From: Gammaproteobacteria bacterium
Lineage (GTDB): Bacteria > Pseudomonadota > Gammaproteobacteria > Steroidobacterales > Steroidobacteraceae
Direction of reading: 5' to 3'
Assembly: GCA_016874295.1 (NCBI GenBank)
Contig: VGUH01000001.1
Location: 123,912 to 187,911 of the forward strand
DNA: 64,000 nucleotides
In this document: positions 8,655-17,066 of the stretch, piece after piece
How positions within the stretch are numbered: position 1 is the first letter of the stretch
Layout: every line of letters starts with the position of its first letter
Notes under the pieces: generated by a model
The model's database searches: none
Told to the model about the DNA's origin: nothing
The model's input: only the letters and a program-made list of their open reading frames with translations
Position numbers and translations under genes: made by a program

Positions 8655-9699
8655 GTGCGGAGCCGGGCAGCGCTCCTGGGCCTGATCGCCGCCGGCCTGT
8701 CGCTGGCCGCGACGGTTTCGGCCGAGCAAGTACTGCTCAACGCCTCGTACGATCCAACACGCGAGTTGTACGCCGAGTACAACGAGGCGTTCTTGGCGCA
8801 CTGGAAAATGACCACGGGCGGGGAAGTGACGATCCGCCAGTCGCACAACGGTTCTGGCAAGCAGGCGCGGGCCGTGATCGACGGCCTGCCGGCCGACGTC
8901 GTGACGCTCGCGCTCGCCTGGGGCATCGACGCGCTGGTGGAGCGTGCCGGGCTGCTGCCGGCGGACTGGCAGGCCCGCCTGCCGCACGGGAGCAGGCCCT
9001 ACACCTCGACGATCGTGTTCCTGGTGCGCGCCGGCAACCCGAAAAGAATCCGGGACTGGGGCGACCTCGTCCGGCCGGACGTTGAGGTGATCACGCCGAA
9101 CCCGAAGACCTCGGGTGGCGCGCGCTGGAACCACCTTGCGGCCTGGGCCTATGCGTTGCGCCAGCCGGGGGCGACGGAGACCAGCGCGGAAGCGTTCCTC
9201 GCGAAGCTGTATGGAAACGTCCCGGTACTCGATGCGCGCGCGCGGGTCGCTCACGACCTTCGCGCAGCGCGGCATCGGCGACGTCGTGGTCACCTGGAAG
9301 AACGAGGCGCATCTGGCGATGCGCGCGCTCGGCGCCGGGCGATTCGAGCTCGTGGTTCCTTCGATCAGCATGCTGGCTGAGCCGCCGGTGGCGGTCGTCG
9401 ACCGCATCGCACAGCGCCGCGGCACCACGGAACTGGCGCGCGCCTACCTAGAATTCCTGTACTCGCCGCAGGCGCAGGAGATCGTCGCGCGGCACCACTT
9501 CCGGCCGCGCGACGCGGCGGTGCTGGCGCGGCACGCGGCGAGCTTTCCGCCGGTGCAAATGGTGACCATCGCGGACCTCGGCGGCTGGGAGCAGATGCAC
9601 GCGCAGCACTTCGCGGAGGGCGGCGTGTTCGACCGCATCCAGGCCGCGCGCCGTGCAACGCGGCGCGCCGCAGGAAGGTCAGCGAATGGCGCTCCTTGA
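8655..9699 (+). pseudogene. sbp: Sulfate/thiosulfate-binding protein, frameshifted
   Basis: This is the periplasmic sulfate-binding protein of the CysTWA transporter. From GTG 8655 it encodes a signal peptide ([20 protein letters not shown]) and classic family segments [27 protein letters not shown] and [20 protein letters not shown]. At about 9234-9246, inside a run of alternating CG, the frame breaks after VPVLDARA and the family sequence resumes in another frame with [22 protein letters not shown] to the stop at 9699. Restoring two bases (one CG unit) gives a normal 348-residue protein. The lesion looks like slippage. It is convergent with cysW, whose end it overlaps by 21 bp. Confidence 0.88.
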
Positions 9700-10532
9700 G
9701 CGCCACTCCACCAGCGTCTTGGCGATCAGCGTCAGGATCGCCAGAATGGCGAGCAGCGAGGCGACCGCGAACGCGGCGACGAAATCGTACTCGTTGTAGA
9801 GGATCTCGACCTGCAGCGGCATGGTGTTCGTGACGCCGCGGATGTGGCCCGAGACCACCGACACGGCGCCGAACTCGCCCATGACGCGGGCATTGCACAG
9901 GATCACGCCGTACAGCAGTCCCCAGCGGATCTTCGGCAGCGTGATGCGCAGGACGTGGTCCACGGCCGCGCGCCGAGCGACAGCGCCGCTACCTCGTCGT
10001 CGCTGCCGCGCTGCTGCATGAGGGGGATCAGCTCGCGCGCGACGTAAGGGAAGGAGATGAAGATCGTCGCGAGGACGATGCCGGTCACGGCGAAGATGAC
10101 GTGGATGCCGCGCTCGATGAGCCAGCCGCCGAACCAGCCGTGGGCGCCGAACACGAACACCAGCACGAGACCGGCGATCACCGGCGAGATGGCGAGCGGC
10201 AGGTCGATCAGCGTCACGAGCAGGCTCTTGCCGCGGAACTCGAAGCGCGCGATCGCCCACGCGGCCGCGATGCCGAACAGCGTGTTGACCGGCACGACGA
10301 TCGCGGCTGTCAGCAGCGTGAGCCTGATCGAGGCGAGGGTGTCGGGCTCGGCGAGGCTCGAATACCAGGCGCCGACGCCCTTCGCGAAGGCCTGCGCGAG
10401 GACGGCGCCGAGCGGCGCGAGGAGCAGCAGCCCGAGGAAGGCGAAGGACACCGCCAGGAGCAGCGCGCGCGTCACGCGACTGCCGCGCGTCATCGTGCGC
10501 AGTTCGGCCGAGGTCCCGCCCCCGGCGGCCAT
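9679..10532 (-). pseudogene. cysW: Sulfate ABC transporter permease CysW, frameshifted
   Basis: CysW is one of two inner-membrane permeases of the sulfate/thiosulfate importer. From ATG 10532 (overlapping the cysT stop) the frame encodes membrane segments such as [20 protein letters not shown] and the EAA-loop start [12 protein letters not shown]. After PWTT, near position 9953, the frame is lost. The family sequence continues in another frame as [20 protein letters not shown] to the end at 9679. Adding one base (ACGTCC to ACGTTCC on the coding strand) restores a 284-residue permease. As read, the product would lack its last membrane segments. Confidence 0.88.
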
Positions 10533-11380
10533 CAGCGTACCGCCCGGATGCCGAGGCGCCGCTGGCCCCAGCCCTGGACCGCGTTGATCGCCAGCAGCAT
10601 CATGAAGGAAACCGCGAGCATGAAGAACCCGAGCGCGGCGGCGGCGGCGTAGTCGTATTGCTCGAGGCGGATCACGATCAGCAGGGGCGTGATCTCGGTC
10701 GCGAACGGCAGGTTGCCCGAGATGAATACGATAGACCCGTACTTGCCGATGCCGCGCGCGAACGCGAGGGTGAAGCCGGTCGCGAGGGCGGGCAGCACGG
10801 TCGGCAGGATGATGCGGCGGAAAACGTGGAAGCCGCCGGCACCGAGGGACTCGGCGGCGTCCTCGAGGTCGCGGTGCACATCGGCCAGCGCCAGCTGCAG
10901 CGAGCGAACGACGAACGGCAGGCCGATCAGCACCAGGGCCACGACCACGCCGAGGCGCGTGTAGGCGACCTGCACGCCGGCGGCAGCGAGCTGCTGGCCC
11001 AGCCAGCCGGCCGGGGAAAACACGGTCGCGAGCGCGATGCCGGACACCGCGGTCGGCAGCGCGAAGGGCAGGTCGATCATCGTGTCGAGCAGCCGCCGGT
11101 CCGGGAAGTCGTAGCGCACCAGGCACCAGGCAACGATGAAGCCGAATACGGCGTTGATCGTGGCGGCAATGGCGGCTGCGCCGAACGAAAGCCGGTAGGA
11201 GGCGACCGCACGCTCGTCGGTGAGAAGGCCGAGCAGGTCGCCCGGCGGGATCTCGAATGCGCGGATCACCAGCGCCGCGAGCGGCAGCAGGATGATGGCG
11301 CTGAGGAATGAGACCGTGAAGCCGAATGTCAGCCCGAAGCCGGGCAGCACGCTCGGCACCGCGACGCGGCCGTGGGCCAT
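10532..11380 (-). CDS. cysT: Sulfate/thiosulfate ABC transporter permease CysT (CysU)
   Basis: This inner-membrane permease pairs with CysW to import sulfate. The 282-residue product begins [20 protein letters not shown], has about six hydrophobic segments (for example [20 protein letters not shown]), and an intact EAA cytoplasmic loop [20 protein letters not shown] that contacts the ATPase. It is full length. It is the only undisturbed gene of this sulfate locus, yet its partners CysW, CysA and the binding protein are broken, so it probably has no working transporter to join. Confidence 0.92.
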   Translation of the reverse strand: MAHGRVAVPSVLPGFGLTFGFTVSFLSAIILLPLAALVIRAFEIPPGDLLGLLTDERAVASYRLSFGAAAIAATINAVFGFIVAWCLVRYDFPDRRLLDTMIDLPFALPTAVSGIALATVFSPAGWLGQQLAAAGVQVAYTRLGVVVALVLIGLPFVVRSLQLALADVHRDLEDAAESLGAGGFHVFRRIILPTVLPALATGFTLAFARGIGKYGSIVFISGNLPFATEITPLLIVIRLEQYDYAAAAALGFFMLAVSFMMLLAINAVQGWGQRRLGIRAVR

Positions 11381-11382
11381 GC

Positions 11383-12054
11383 TCAGTCTGCCCCCGCCGG
11401 CGAGCGCACGAGCGGGACCGGCCGCAGCCGCGGCTCCTCGAGCAGGCCCGCGAGGCGCGCGGTCTCGTCCTCCTCCAGCGTGTCGAGGCCGAGCACGAGC
11501 ATGGAGTTCGGATCCTTGCCCAGCTCGCGCTCGAGTTCCGCGTCGAGGTCGCCGAAGCGCAGCTCGGTGCGCAGGTCGAGCTGATGCTCGAGCTGGGCGC
11601 GCGCTCGCGCGTCGAGCAGGAGCCGCAGGCATGAGGCGCGCTCGCGCTCGGGCGTGGCACCGTCGTGTATTTCGAGCAGCACGGACTCGGCCGGGATGTG
11701 GCGCAGGAGACTCGCCGCGACGCCAAGGGACTCGACACCGGCCTCCGCGCCGGGCAGCACGACGATGCGGGATGGCAGTACCGCGCCCGCGGGCAGGACG
11801 AGAACCTGCGAGGTGCCGTGGGCGAGATTCCAGAGCGCCGCCGCCGCGGCGCCGGGGCCTGCTGCGAGCACGGGCATGCCGGGAGGCGCGCTCGCGCCTC
11901 GGTCGGTCCGGGCCGTGATGCGTGTCTACATGCGCGCCGCGAGCGTCGCCAGGAACGGCGATTCGCCGAGCGCCGCGGCGACGGTCTCGTCACGCGCGAT
12001 CACGGTGAAGCTCGAGATCGGGGTCGGGAGGCTGTGGATGCGCCGCGCGCTCAC
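11383..12054 (-). pseudogene. UspA-like protein between cysA and cysT, with in-frame amber codon
   Basis: Reading from GTG 12054, which overlaps the cysA stop, gives 42 codons ending VIARDETVAAALGESPFLAT-LAARM, then TAG at 11926-11928. The same frame then continues for about 180 codons to 11383. The remainder has an alpha/beta pattern (RIVVLPGAEAGVESLGVAASLL, a helix rich in Arg/Glu, then NSMLVLGLD) that resembles universal-stress-protein folds; this family call is tentative. Position and translational coupling place it in the cysA-cysT operon. It may restart at ATG 11877 as a 164-residue protein. Confidence 0.5.
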
Positions 12055-13106
12055 GTCACCCGCTGGCTGGCGGCGAGCGGGCTGGCGCGCTGTTCCGGGA
12101 ATGTGCGCGACACGTCGAGCAGCCAGGTCCTGCCGTCCGCGCCCTCCCGGTCCGGCGTCGCGGGAATCGGCCCGGCCGCCAGGGTCATGCGCACGCGCAG
12201 GCGCTCCACGGCGCCTGCGAACTTCAGCTCCTCGACGACACCGATCCCCACCCGCGTGAGGCCGGCGGAAGTCTCGCCGGCGTTGAGCACGACTTCCTCC
12301 GGGCGGACCACGGCGACGATTTCGCGCGGCGTGACCGCTTGCGCGTCGGGGCGCTCGAACTGCAGCCGGTTGCCGCGCCGGTAGCCGAGCAGCAGGTTGG
12401 CCGCGCCGAGGAACGTGGCGACGAAGCGCGTGCGCGGCCGGGCGTACAGGTCGTCGAAGCCGCCGACCTCGAGCAGCCGGCCCTGGTGCATGACGCCGAT
12501 GCGATCGGCCATCGCGAAGGCCTCGTCCTGGTCGTGCGTCACGAGGATGGTGGAGATGCCGAGCTCGCGCTGGATCCTGCGGATCGTGCGGCGCAGCTCC
12601 GCGCGGATCTTGGCGTCGAGCGCGCCGAACGGCTCGTCGAGCAGCAATACCTCGGGCCGGTGCGCGAGCGCGCGTGCCACGGCGACGCGCTGCTGCTGGC
12701 CGCCCGAGAGCTCGGCCGGCAGCCGGTCGTCCATGCCCTCGAGCGCGATGAGCTTGAGCAGCTCGCGCCGCCTGGCGAGGCGATCGGCGCGCTTCATGCG
12801 GCGCACGCGCAGCGCGAACTAGATGTTGTCCGCGACGCTCATGTGCCGGAACAGCGCGTAGTGCTGGAACACGAAGCCGACGCCGCGGTCGCGGGCGGTG
12901 ACGGCCGTCACGTCGCGGCCGCGCAGGGACACGCGTCCGTGGTCGATCAGGACCAGGCCCGCGATTGCCCGCAGCAGCGTGCTCTTGCCGCTGCCCGAGG
13001 GGCCGAGCAGGACCAAGAGCTCGCCGTCGCCGATTTCCAGCGAGACGTCGTTGACGACCGGAAGCGATTGGTAGCGCTTGGTGACTTGGTCGAGCTCGAT
13101 GGACAT
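12051..13106 (-). pseudogene. cysA: Sulfate ABC transporter ATPase CysA, interrupted by an amber codon
   Basis: CysA powers sulfate import. From ATG 13106 (MSIELDQVTKRYQSLPVVND) the protein has Walker A GPSGSGKST, FVFQHYALFRHMSVADNI and then TAG at 12819-12821. Homologues read straight through here (E. coli has NIAFGLTV). The same frame continues with FALRVRRMKR, the signature LSGGQQQRVAVARAL, Walker B VLLLDEPFGALDA, the H-loop VTHDQDEA and a C-terminal regulatory domain. Without the stop the product would be 351 residues, normal for CysA. A GTG restart at 12806 would lack Walker A and cannot be an active ATPase. Confidence 0.88.
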
Positions 13107-13171
13107 GCGAGGAAACCCGCCGGCTCTACCGGGCTAACGCCGGAACGACATCGATAAGCACGATCTTCCGC

Positions 13172-14479
13172 TCAGGCTGCGGCGCTGGCTGACGCCCGCC
13201 CGCGCCGGCGCATCCACAGGTAGATCGGCAGGCCCGCGAGCGCGAGCACCAGCGCCCAGATGAACGGCTCCCAGCCGACGCCCTTGAAGGCGAACGCGGC
13301 GAACGCGACGCCGCCCGCAGCAGCGAACCAGAGCGCCGGCGAGAGCCCGGCGGGGTCGCGCTTGAGCAGCGTGAACAGCGCGAACGAGCAGCACACGTAC
13401 AGCGGCAGGTTCGCCGCGGAGACGATCAGCGAGAGCTTGGTGAAGGCGCCGACCAACGTCGCGCTGAAGTTCATGATGCCGAGCGCCGTCGCGAGCGCGC
13501 CGGCGAGCAGCAGCGACGCCCAGGGCACGCCGAAGCGGTTGCTCGCGCCGAGGATCGGCGGCAGCAGGCGGTGCGAGGCGAGCGTGCGCGTCAGCTCGCC
13601 GGCGAGCAGCGTCCAGCCGTTGAGACAGCCGAGGCCGCTCACCACGACGAACAGCGAGATCCAGCGGCCGTTGCCGGGGCCCAGCAGGCGGTCGGCGATG
13701 GTCACGAACGGCGCGTCGGACGCCGCGAGCGTCTCCTGTGGCACGACCAGCAGGCCAATGGCGACGATCGAGACGTATAGGGCCGCGACCAGCAGCGTGC
13801 CGATCAGCGTCGCGCGCGGGATCGTGCGTTCTGGGTCTCGCACGCGGCCCGCGGCGATCGCCGCGGATTCGAAACCGAGCATCGCGTACAGCGCGATCGC
13901 GGCGGCGGCCATGGACGCGTGCCCGGTCAGCGGCGTGGCCGGCAGGTTCGGCGTGTACGCGCCCGGGTTCGCGAGGATCGAGAACGCGCCCACGACCATG
14001 ACCAGCACGAGGGGCACGATCTTGAGCAGCGATGTTGCGACCTGGACCCGGCCGCCGCTGCGCACGCCGAGCAGATTTACCGCGATGAAGATCCAGATGA
14101 ACGCGACGGCGAGCACGGCGGGCGAGATGGATGCCGCCGCGGGGAAGACGGTCACGAAGTAGCCGATGACGCCGATCGCGAGCACCGGCAGCGTCGCCCA
14201 GACGGAGATCCAGTAACACCACAGGGCGGGGAAGGCGATCACCTCGCCGAGCGTCGCGCGTACGTAGCCGAAGGGACCGGCGGCTTCGGGGAGTTTCCGC
14301 GCCAGCGCCGCGAAGCAGGTCGCGAGGCAAACGCAGCCGAAGATCACCGCCGCCCAGCCGGTCAGCGCGTTGAGCCCGAACGGGGCGAGCGCGGCGGGCT
14401 GCATGAAGATGCCCATCCCGATCGTGTTGCCGACGACCAGCGCCGTCGCCATGCCGAGGCCGAACTGGCGGTCGCTCAT
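13172..14479 (-). CDS. APC-family amino acid permease
   Basis: This 435-residue inner-membrane transporter belongs to the amino acid-polyamine-organocation superfamily. The N-terminal segment TALVVGNTIGMGIFMQPAAL carries the conserved substrate-binding helix break GxxIGxGIF, and about 12 hydrophobic segments follow. It most resembles the AdiC/YjeH-like branch; the substrate is not evident. Its ATG overlaps the stop of the upstream amidohydrolase (ATGA), so the permease probably imports or exports the amino acid or derivative handled by that enzyme. Confidence 0.85.
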   Translation of the reverse strand: MSDRQFGLGMATALVVGNTIGMGIFMQPAALAPFGLNALTGWAAVIFGCVCLATCFAALARKLPEAAGPFGYVRATLGEVIAFPALWCYWISVWATLPVLAIGVIGYFVTVFPAAASISPAVLAVAFIWIFIAVNLLGVRSGGRVQVATSLLKIVPLVLVMVVGAFSILANPGAYTPNLPATPLTGHASMAAAAIALYAMLGFESAAIAAGRVRDPERTIPRATLIGTLLVAALYVSIVAIGLLVVPQETLAASDAPFVTIADRLLGPGNGRWISLFVVVSGLGCLNGWTLLAGELTRTLASHRLLPPILGASNRFGVPWASLLLAGALATALGIMNFSATLVGAFTKLSLIVSAANLPLYVCCSFALFTLLKRDPAGLSPALWFAAAGGVAFAAFAFKGVGWEPFIWALVLALAGLPIYLWMRRRGRASASAAA

Positions 14480-15753
14480 CGCTCGTCTCCCAGGCGGACC
14501 AGCCTGCCTTTCCAGATCACGCCCGACATGCGCCGCAAGCGATCGATGTCCTCGAGCGGGTCGCCCTCGACGGCGATGATGTTCGCGAACTTGCCGGGCG
14601 CGATCGAGCCGAGCTCCTGCGAGCGGCCGAGCGAGGCGGCGGCACTGGTGGTCGCGGACCGGATCGCTTCCAGCGGGGTCATGCCGTACTTGACCATGTA
14701 GGCGAACTGGCGCGCATTGTCGCCATGCGGGTAGATGCCGGAATCGGTGCCGAAGCCGATGCGCACGCCGGCCTTGACCGCCTTGGCGAAGTTCTGCCGC
14801 TGGATGTCGGTGGTCTCGCGGTTCTTGCGCAGGATCTCCTCGGACCGGCCGTCGCGCGTGCCGACCTCCTCGGTGTAGTCGCCGTTGTAGACATCGGCCA
14901 CCAGCCAGGTGCCGTGCTTGACCATCAGCGCGATACCCTCGTCGTCGAGGTAGGAGCCGTGCTCGATGGTGCGCACGCCGGCGCGCACCGCGTTCTTGAT
15001 GCCCTCCGCGCCGTGCGCGTGGGCGATGACGAAGGTGCCGGCGCGCGCAGCTTCCTCGACCGCCGCGCGGATCTCCTGCTCGCTGAACTCCGGCATCGAC
15101 GGCGTGGTGCCGGAGGTGAACACCGCGCCAGTCGCGATCACCTTGATGAAGTCCGCGCCGTCGGCGAGCAATTCGCGCACTCGCTGGCGGACCTCCGCCT
15201 CGCTCGCGGCCACGCCGCGGCGCATTTCGCCCGGGACCTTGAGTGCGCCGGGCATCCCCGTCACCTCACCGCCGCCCCCGGGCGCCGTGACATAAGCGCC
15301 CGCGACGAACATGCACGGCCCCTCGACCTGCCGCGCGTTGACGGCGTTCCGGAGCGCGACGTCCACGAACGCGCGGTAGGTGCCGACGTCGCGCACCGCG
15401 GTGAAGTCGGCGCGCAGCGTCGCGCGTGCGTGCTCGACGCCGAGGAGGGCGTCGCGGGCCGCGGAGCTGATATCGCCGACCAGCTGGGCGTGCAGGTCGA
15501 TCAGGCCCGGCAGCGCGGTGTAGGCGGACCAGTCGACGAACCGGTTGCCGCTGCGCGAGCTCGAGGACCACGGTGTCACCGAGGCGATGCGCCCGTCCTC
15601 GATGCGGATCGCGCGGTCGGCGAGATAGACGCCCTGGTCGACGTCGAGCATGCGGCCGGCGCGCACGATGACGGTGTCGGCGAATGCCGTGGGCGCGAGC
15701 GCCGCAACGGCGCAGGCGATGAGTGCGGGCAGCTTCGTGCGGATCGGGCTCAT
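14476..15753 (-). CDS. Secreted metal-dependent amidohydrolase (Xaa-Pro dipeptidase/imidazolonepropionase-like)
   Basis: The 425-residue protein has a signal peptide (MSPIRTKLPALIACAVAALA, cut after AFA), so it acts in the periplasm. It belongs to the amidohydrolase superfamily: beta-sandwich strand TVIVRAGRMLDVDQG, putative carbamylated lysine in FIKVIATG, metal histidines in FVIAHAHG and IEHGSYLDD, and the catalytic Asp in GFGTDSG. The usual first metal motif HxH is LIDLHAQL here, with Gln replacing the second His. Relatives hydrolyse dipeptides or N-acyl amino acids; the substrate here is unknown. It is cotranscribed with the APC permease and divergent from a secreted P1 peptidase. Confidence 0.82.
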   Translation of the reverse strand: MSPIRTKLPALIACAVAALAPTAFADTVIVRAGRMLDVDQGVYLADRAIRIEDGRIASVTPWSSSSRSGNRFVDWSAYTALPGLIDLHAQLVGDISSAARDALLGVEHARATLRADFTAVRDVGTYRAFVDVALRNAVNARQVEGPCMFVAGAYVTAPGGGGEVTGMPGALKVPGEMRRGVAASEAEVRQRVRELLADGADFIKVIATGAVFTSGTTPSMPEFSEQEIRAAVEEAARAGTFVIAHAHGAEGIKNAVRAGVRTIEHGSYLDDEGIALMVKHGTWLVADVYNGDYTEEVGTRDGRSEEILRKNRETTDIQRQNFAKAVKAGVRIGFGTDSGIYPHGDNARQFAYMVKYGMTPLEAIRSATTSAAASLGRSQELGSIAPGKFANIIAVEGDPLEDIDRLRRMSGVIWKGRLVRLGDER

Positions 15754-15856
15754 GTCACTCCCTGGAGCCTGTGGGCGACATCATAAATGCTGTTAGCATG
15801 GCGCCCCCAAGTATCGGTGCCGGGGAAGGTTTCCGGCGAGGTTGCAGCATTTGGCC

Positions 15857-17035
15857 ATGGGAATCCGCGCGCTTCGTAGCATCCTTGCGTTGCTTTCCGC
15901 AATCGCCGTCTCGTACGCCGCCCACGCCGGCCCCCGCGCCCGCGACCTCGGGATTCCCTTTGACGGCAGCCCGGGCCCACTCAACGCGATCACCGACGTC
16001 GCCGGCGTCGAGGTCGGCCAGGTCACGCTGATCGAAGACCTCGCCGACGGGCGCAAGGTACGCACCGGCGTGACGGCGATCCTGCCGCGCGGCAAGGGGG
16101 ACCTCGTGACGCCCGCATTCGCGGGCTGGTTCCCGCTGAACGGCAACGGCGAGATGACCGGCACGGCCTGGCTCGAGCAGTCGGGCCTGCTCGACGGCCC
16201 GGTGATGATCACGAACACGCACAGCGTCGGCGTCGTGCGCGATGCGACGATCGCCTGGCGCGTGCGCCAGGGCAACCCTGACCGCTACGGTTACTACTGG
16301 TCGCTGCCGGTCGTGGCCGAGACCTGGGACGGTCACCTGAACGACATCAACGGCTTCCACGTGAAACCCGAGCACGCGGCGCGCGCCCTTGATTCCGCGG
16401 CCGGCGGGCCGGTCGAGGAAGGCAACGTCGGCGGCGGCACGGGCATGATCTGCCACGAATTCAAGTGCGGCATCGGTACTGCTTCCCGCCGCATCACGAT
16501 CGACGGCCGCGCGGCCACGGTCGGCGTGCTCGTGCAGGCGAACTATGGCTCGCGCGAGACGCTGCGGATCGCGGGCGCGCCTGTGGGGCAGCACCTCAAC
16601 ACCGACCGCGCCTACCAGGACCAGCAGCCGGCGCGCAATGCGGACAGGGACACCGGCTCGATCATCATCGTCGTCGCAACCGACGCGCCCCTCCTGCCGC
16701 ACCAGCTCGAGCGCGTGGCGAAGCGCGCTGCGATGGGGCTCGCCCGCATGGGTTCCTACGCGGGCGACGGTTCCGGCGATATCTTCGTCGCGTTCTCCAC
16801 GGCGAATCGCGGGGCGTTGTCGCGCGGTTCCTTCCCGGCCGCGACCTTCATCGAGAACGGCCTGCTCGACCCGGTCTTCGAGGCGACGGTGCAGGCGACC
16901 GAGGAGGCGATCGTCAACGCGATGATCGCCGCCCGGGACATGACGGGCGCCGGCGGCCACTACGCAAAGGCCATATCGCACGCGGAACTCATGAAGCTGC
17001 TCGAGCGCTACGGCCGCGGCGGCACGCCGAAGTAG
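15857..17035 (+). CDS. Secreted P1-family peptidase (DmpA-like L-aminopeptidase/D-esterase)
   Basis: DmpA-type enzymes are self-cleaving N-terminal-nucleophile aminopeptidases acting on D-amino acid amides, beta-peptides or short peptides. The 392-residue protein has a signal peptide (MGIRALRSILALLSAIAVSY, cleaved after AHA), the family start RARDLGIPFDGSPGPLNAITD, the glycine-rich loop GNVGGGTGMICHEFKCGIGT, and the self-cleavage nucleophile region DTGSIIIVVATDAPLLP. ATG 15857 is preferred over an upstream TTG because it places the signal peptide at the N terminus. It diverges from the amidohydrolase-permease pair across a 103-bp spacer, suggesting a shared role in peptide or D-amino acid use. 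Confidence 0.88.
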   Translation: MGIRALRSILALLSAIAVSYAAHAGPRARDLGIPFDGSPGPLNAITDVAGVEVGQVTLIEDLADGRKVRTGVTAILPRGKGDLVTPAFAGWFPLNGNGEMTGTAWLEQSGLLDGPVMITNTHSVGVVRDATIAWRVRQGNPDRYGYYWSLPVVAETWDGHLNDINGFHVKPEHAARALDSAAGGPVEEGNVGGGTGMICHEFKCGIGTASRRITIDGRAATVGVLVQANYGSRETLRIAGAPVGQHLNTDRAYQDQQPARNADRDTGSIIIVVATDAPLLPHQLERVAKRAAMGLARMGSYAGDGSGDIFVAFSTANRGALSRGSFPAATFIENGLLDPVFEATVQATEEAIVNAMIAARDMTGAGGHYAKAISHAELMKLLERYGRGGTPK

Positions 17036-17066
17036 GGCCCTTACCGGTCGAACGCGCGCTGCCGCC

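Noticed and set aside
5756..8926. A 1056-codon open frame on the minus strand opposite yidC, glk and mnmE
   Set aside because: It is low-complexity, Arg/His/Ala-rich and lies opposite three certain genes. It is an artefact of high GC content.
11383..13106. Genetic recoding of TAG (pyrrolysine or suppressor) as the reason for the two amber codons
   Set aside because: Adjacent genes of the same system carry frameshifts, which recoding cannot explain. All the intact genes whose stop I checked are consistent with standard stops. Kept only as a check in the findings.
16353..16368. A third parS-like sequence in the P1 peptidase gene
   Set aside because: GCTTCCACGTGAAACC matches the consensus at only about 13 of 16 positions and lies within a conserved coding stretch, so it is probably chance.
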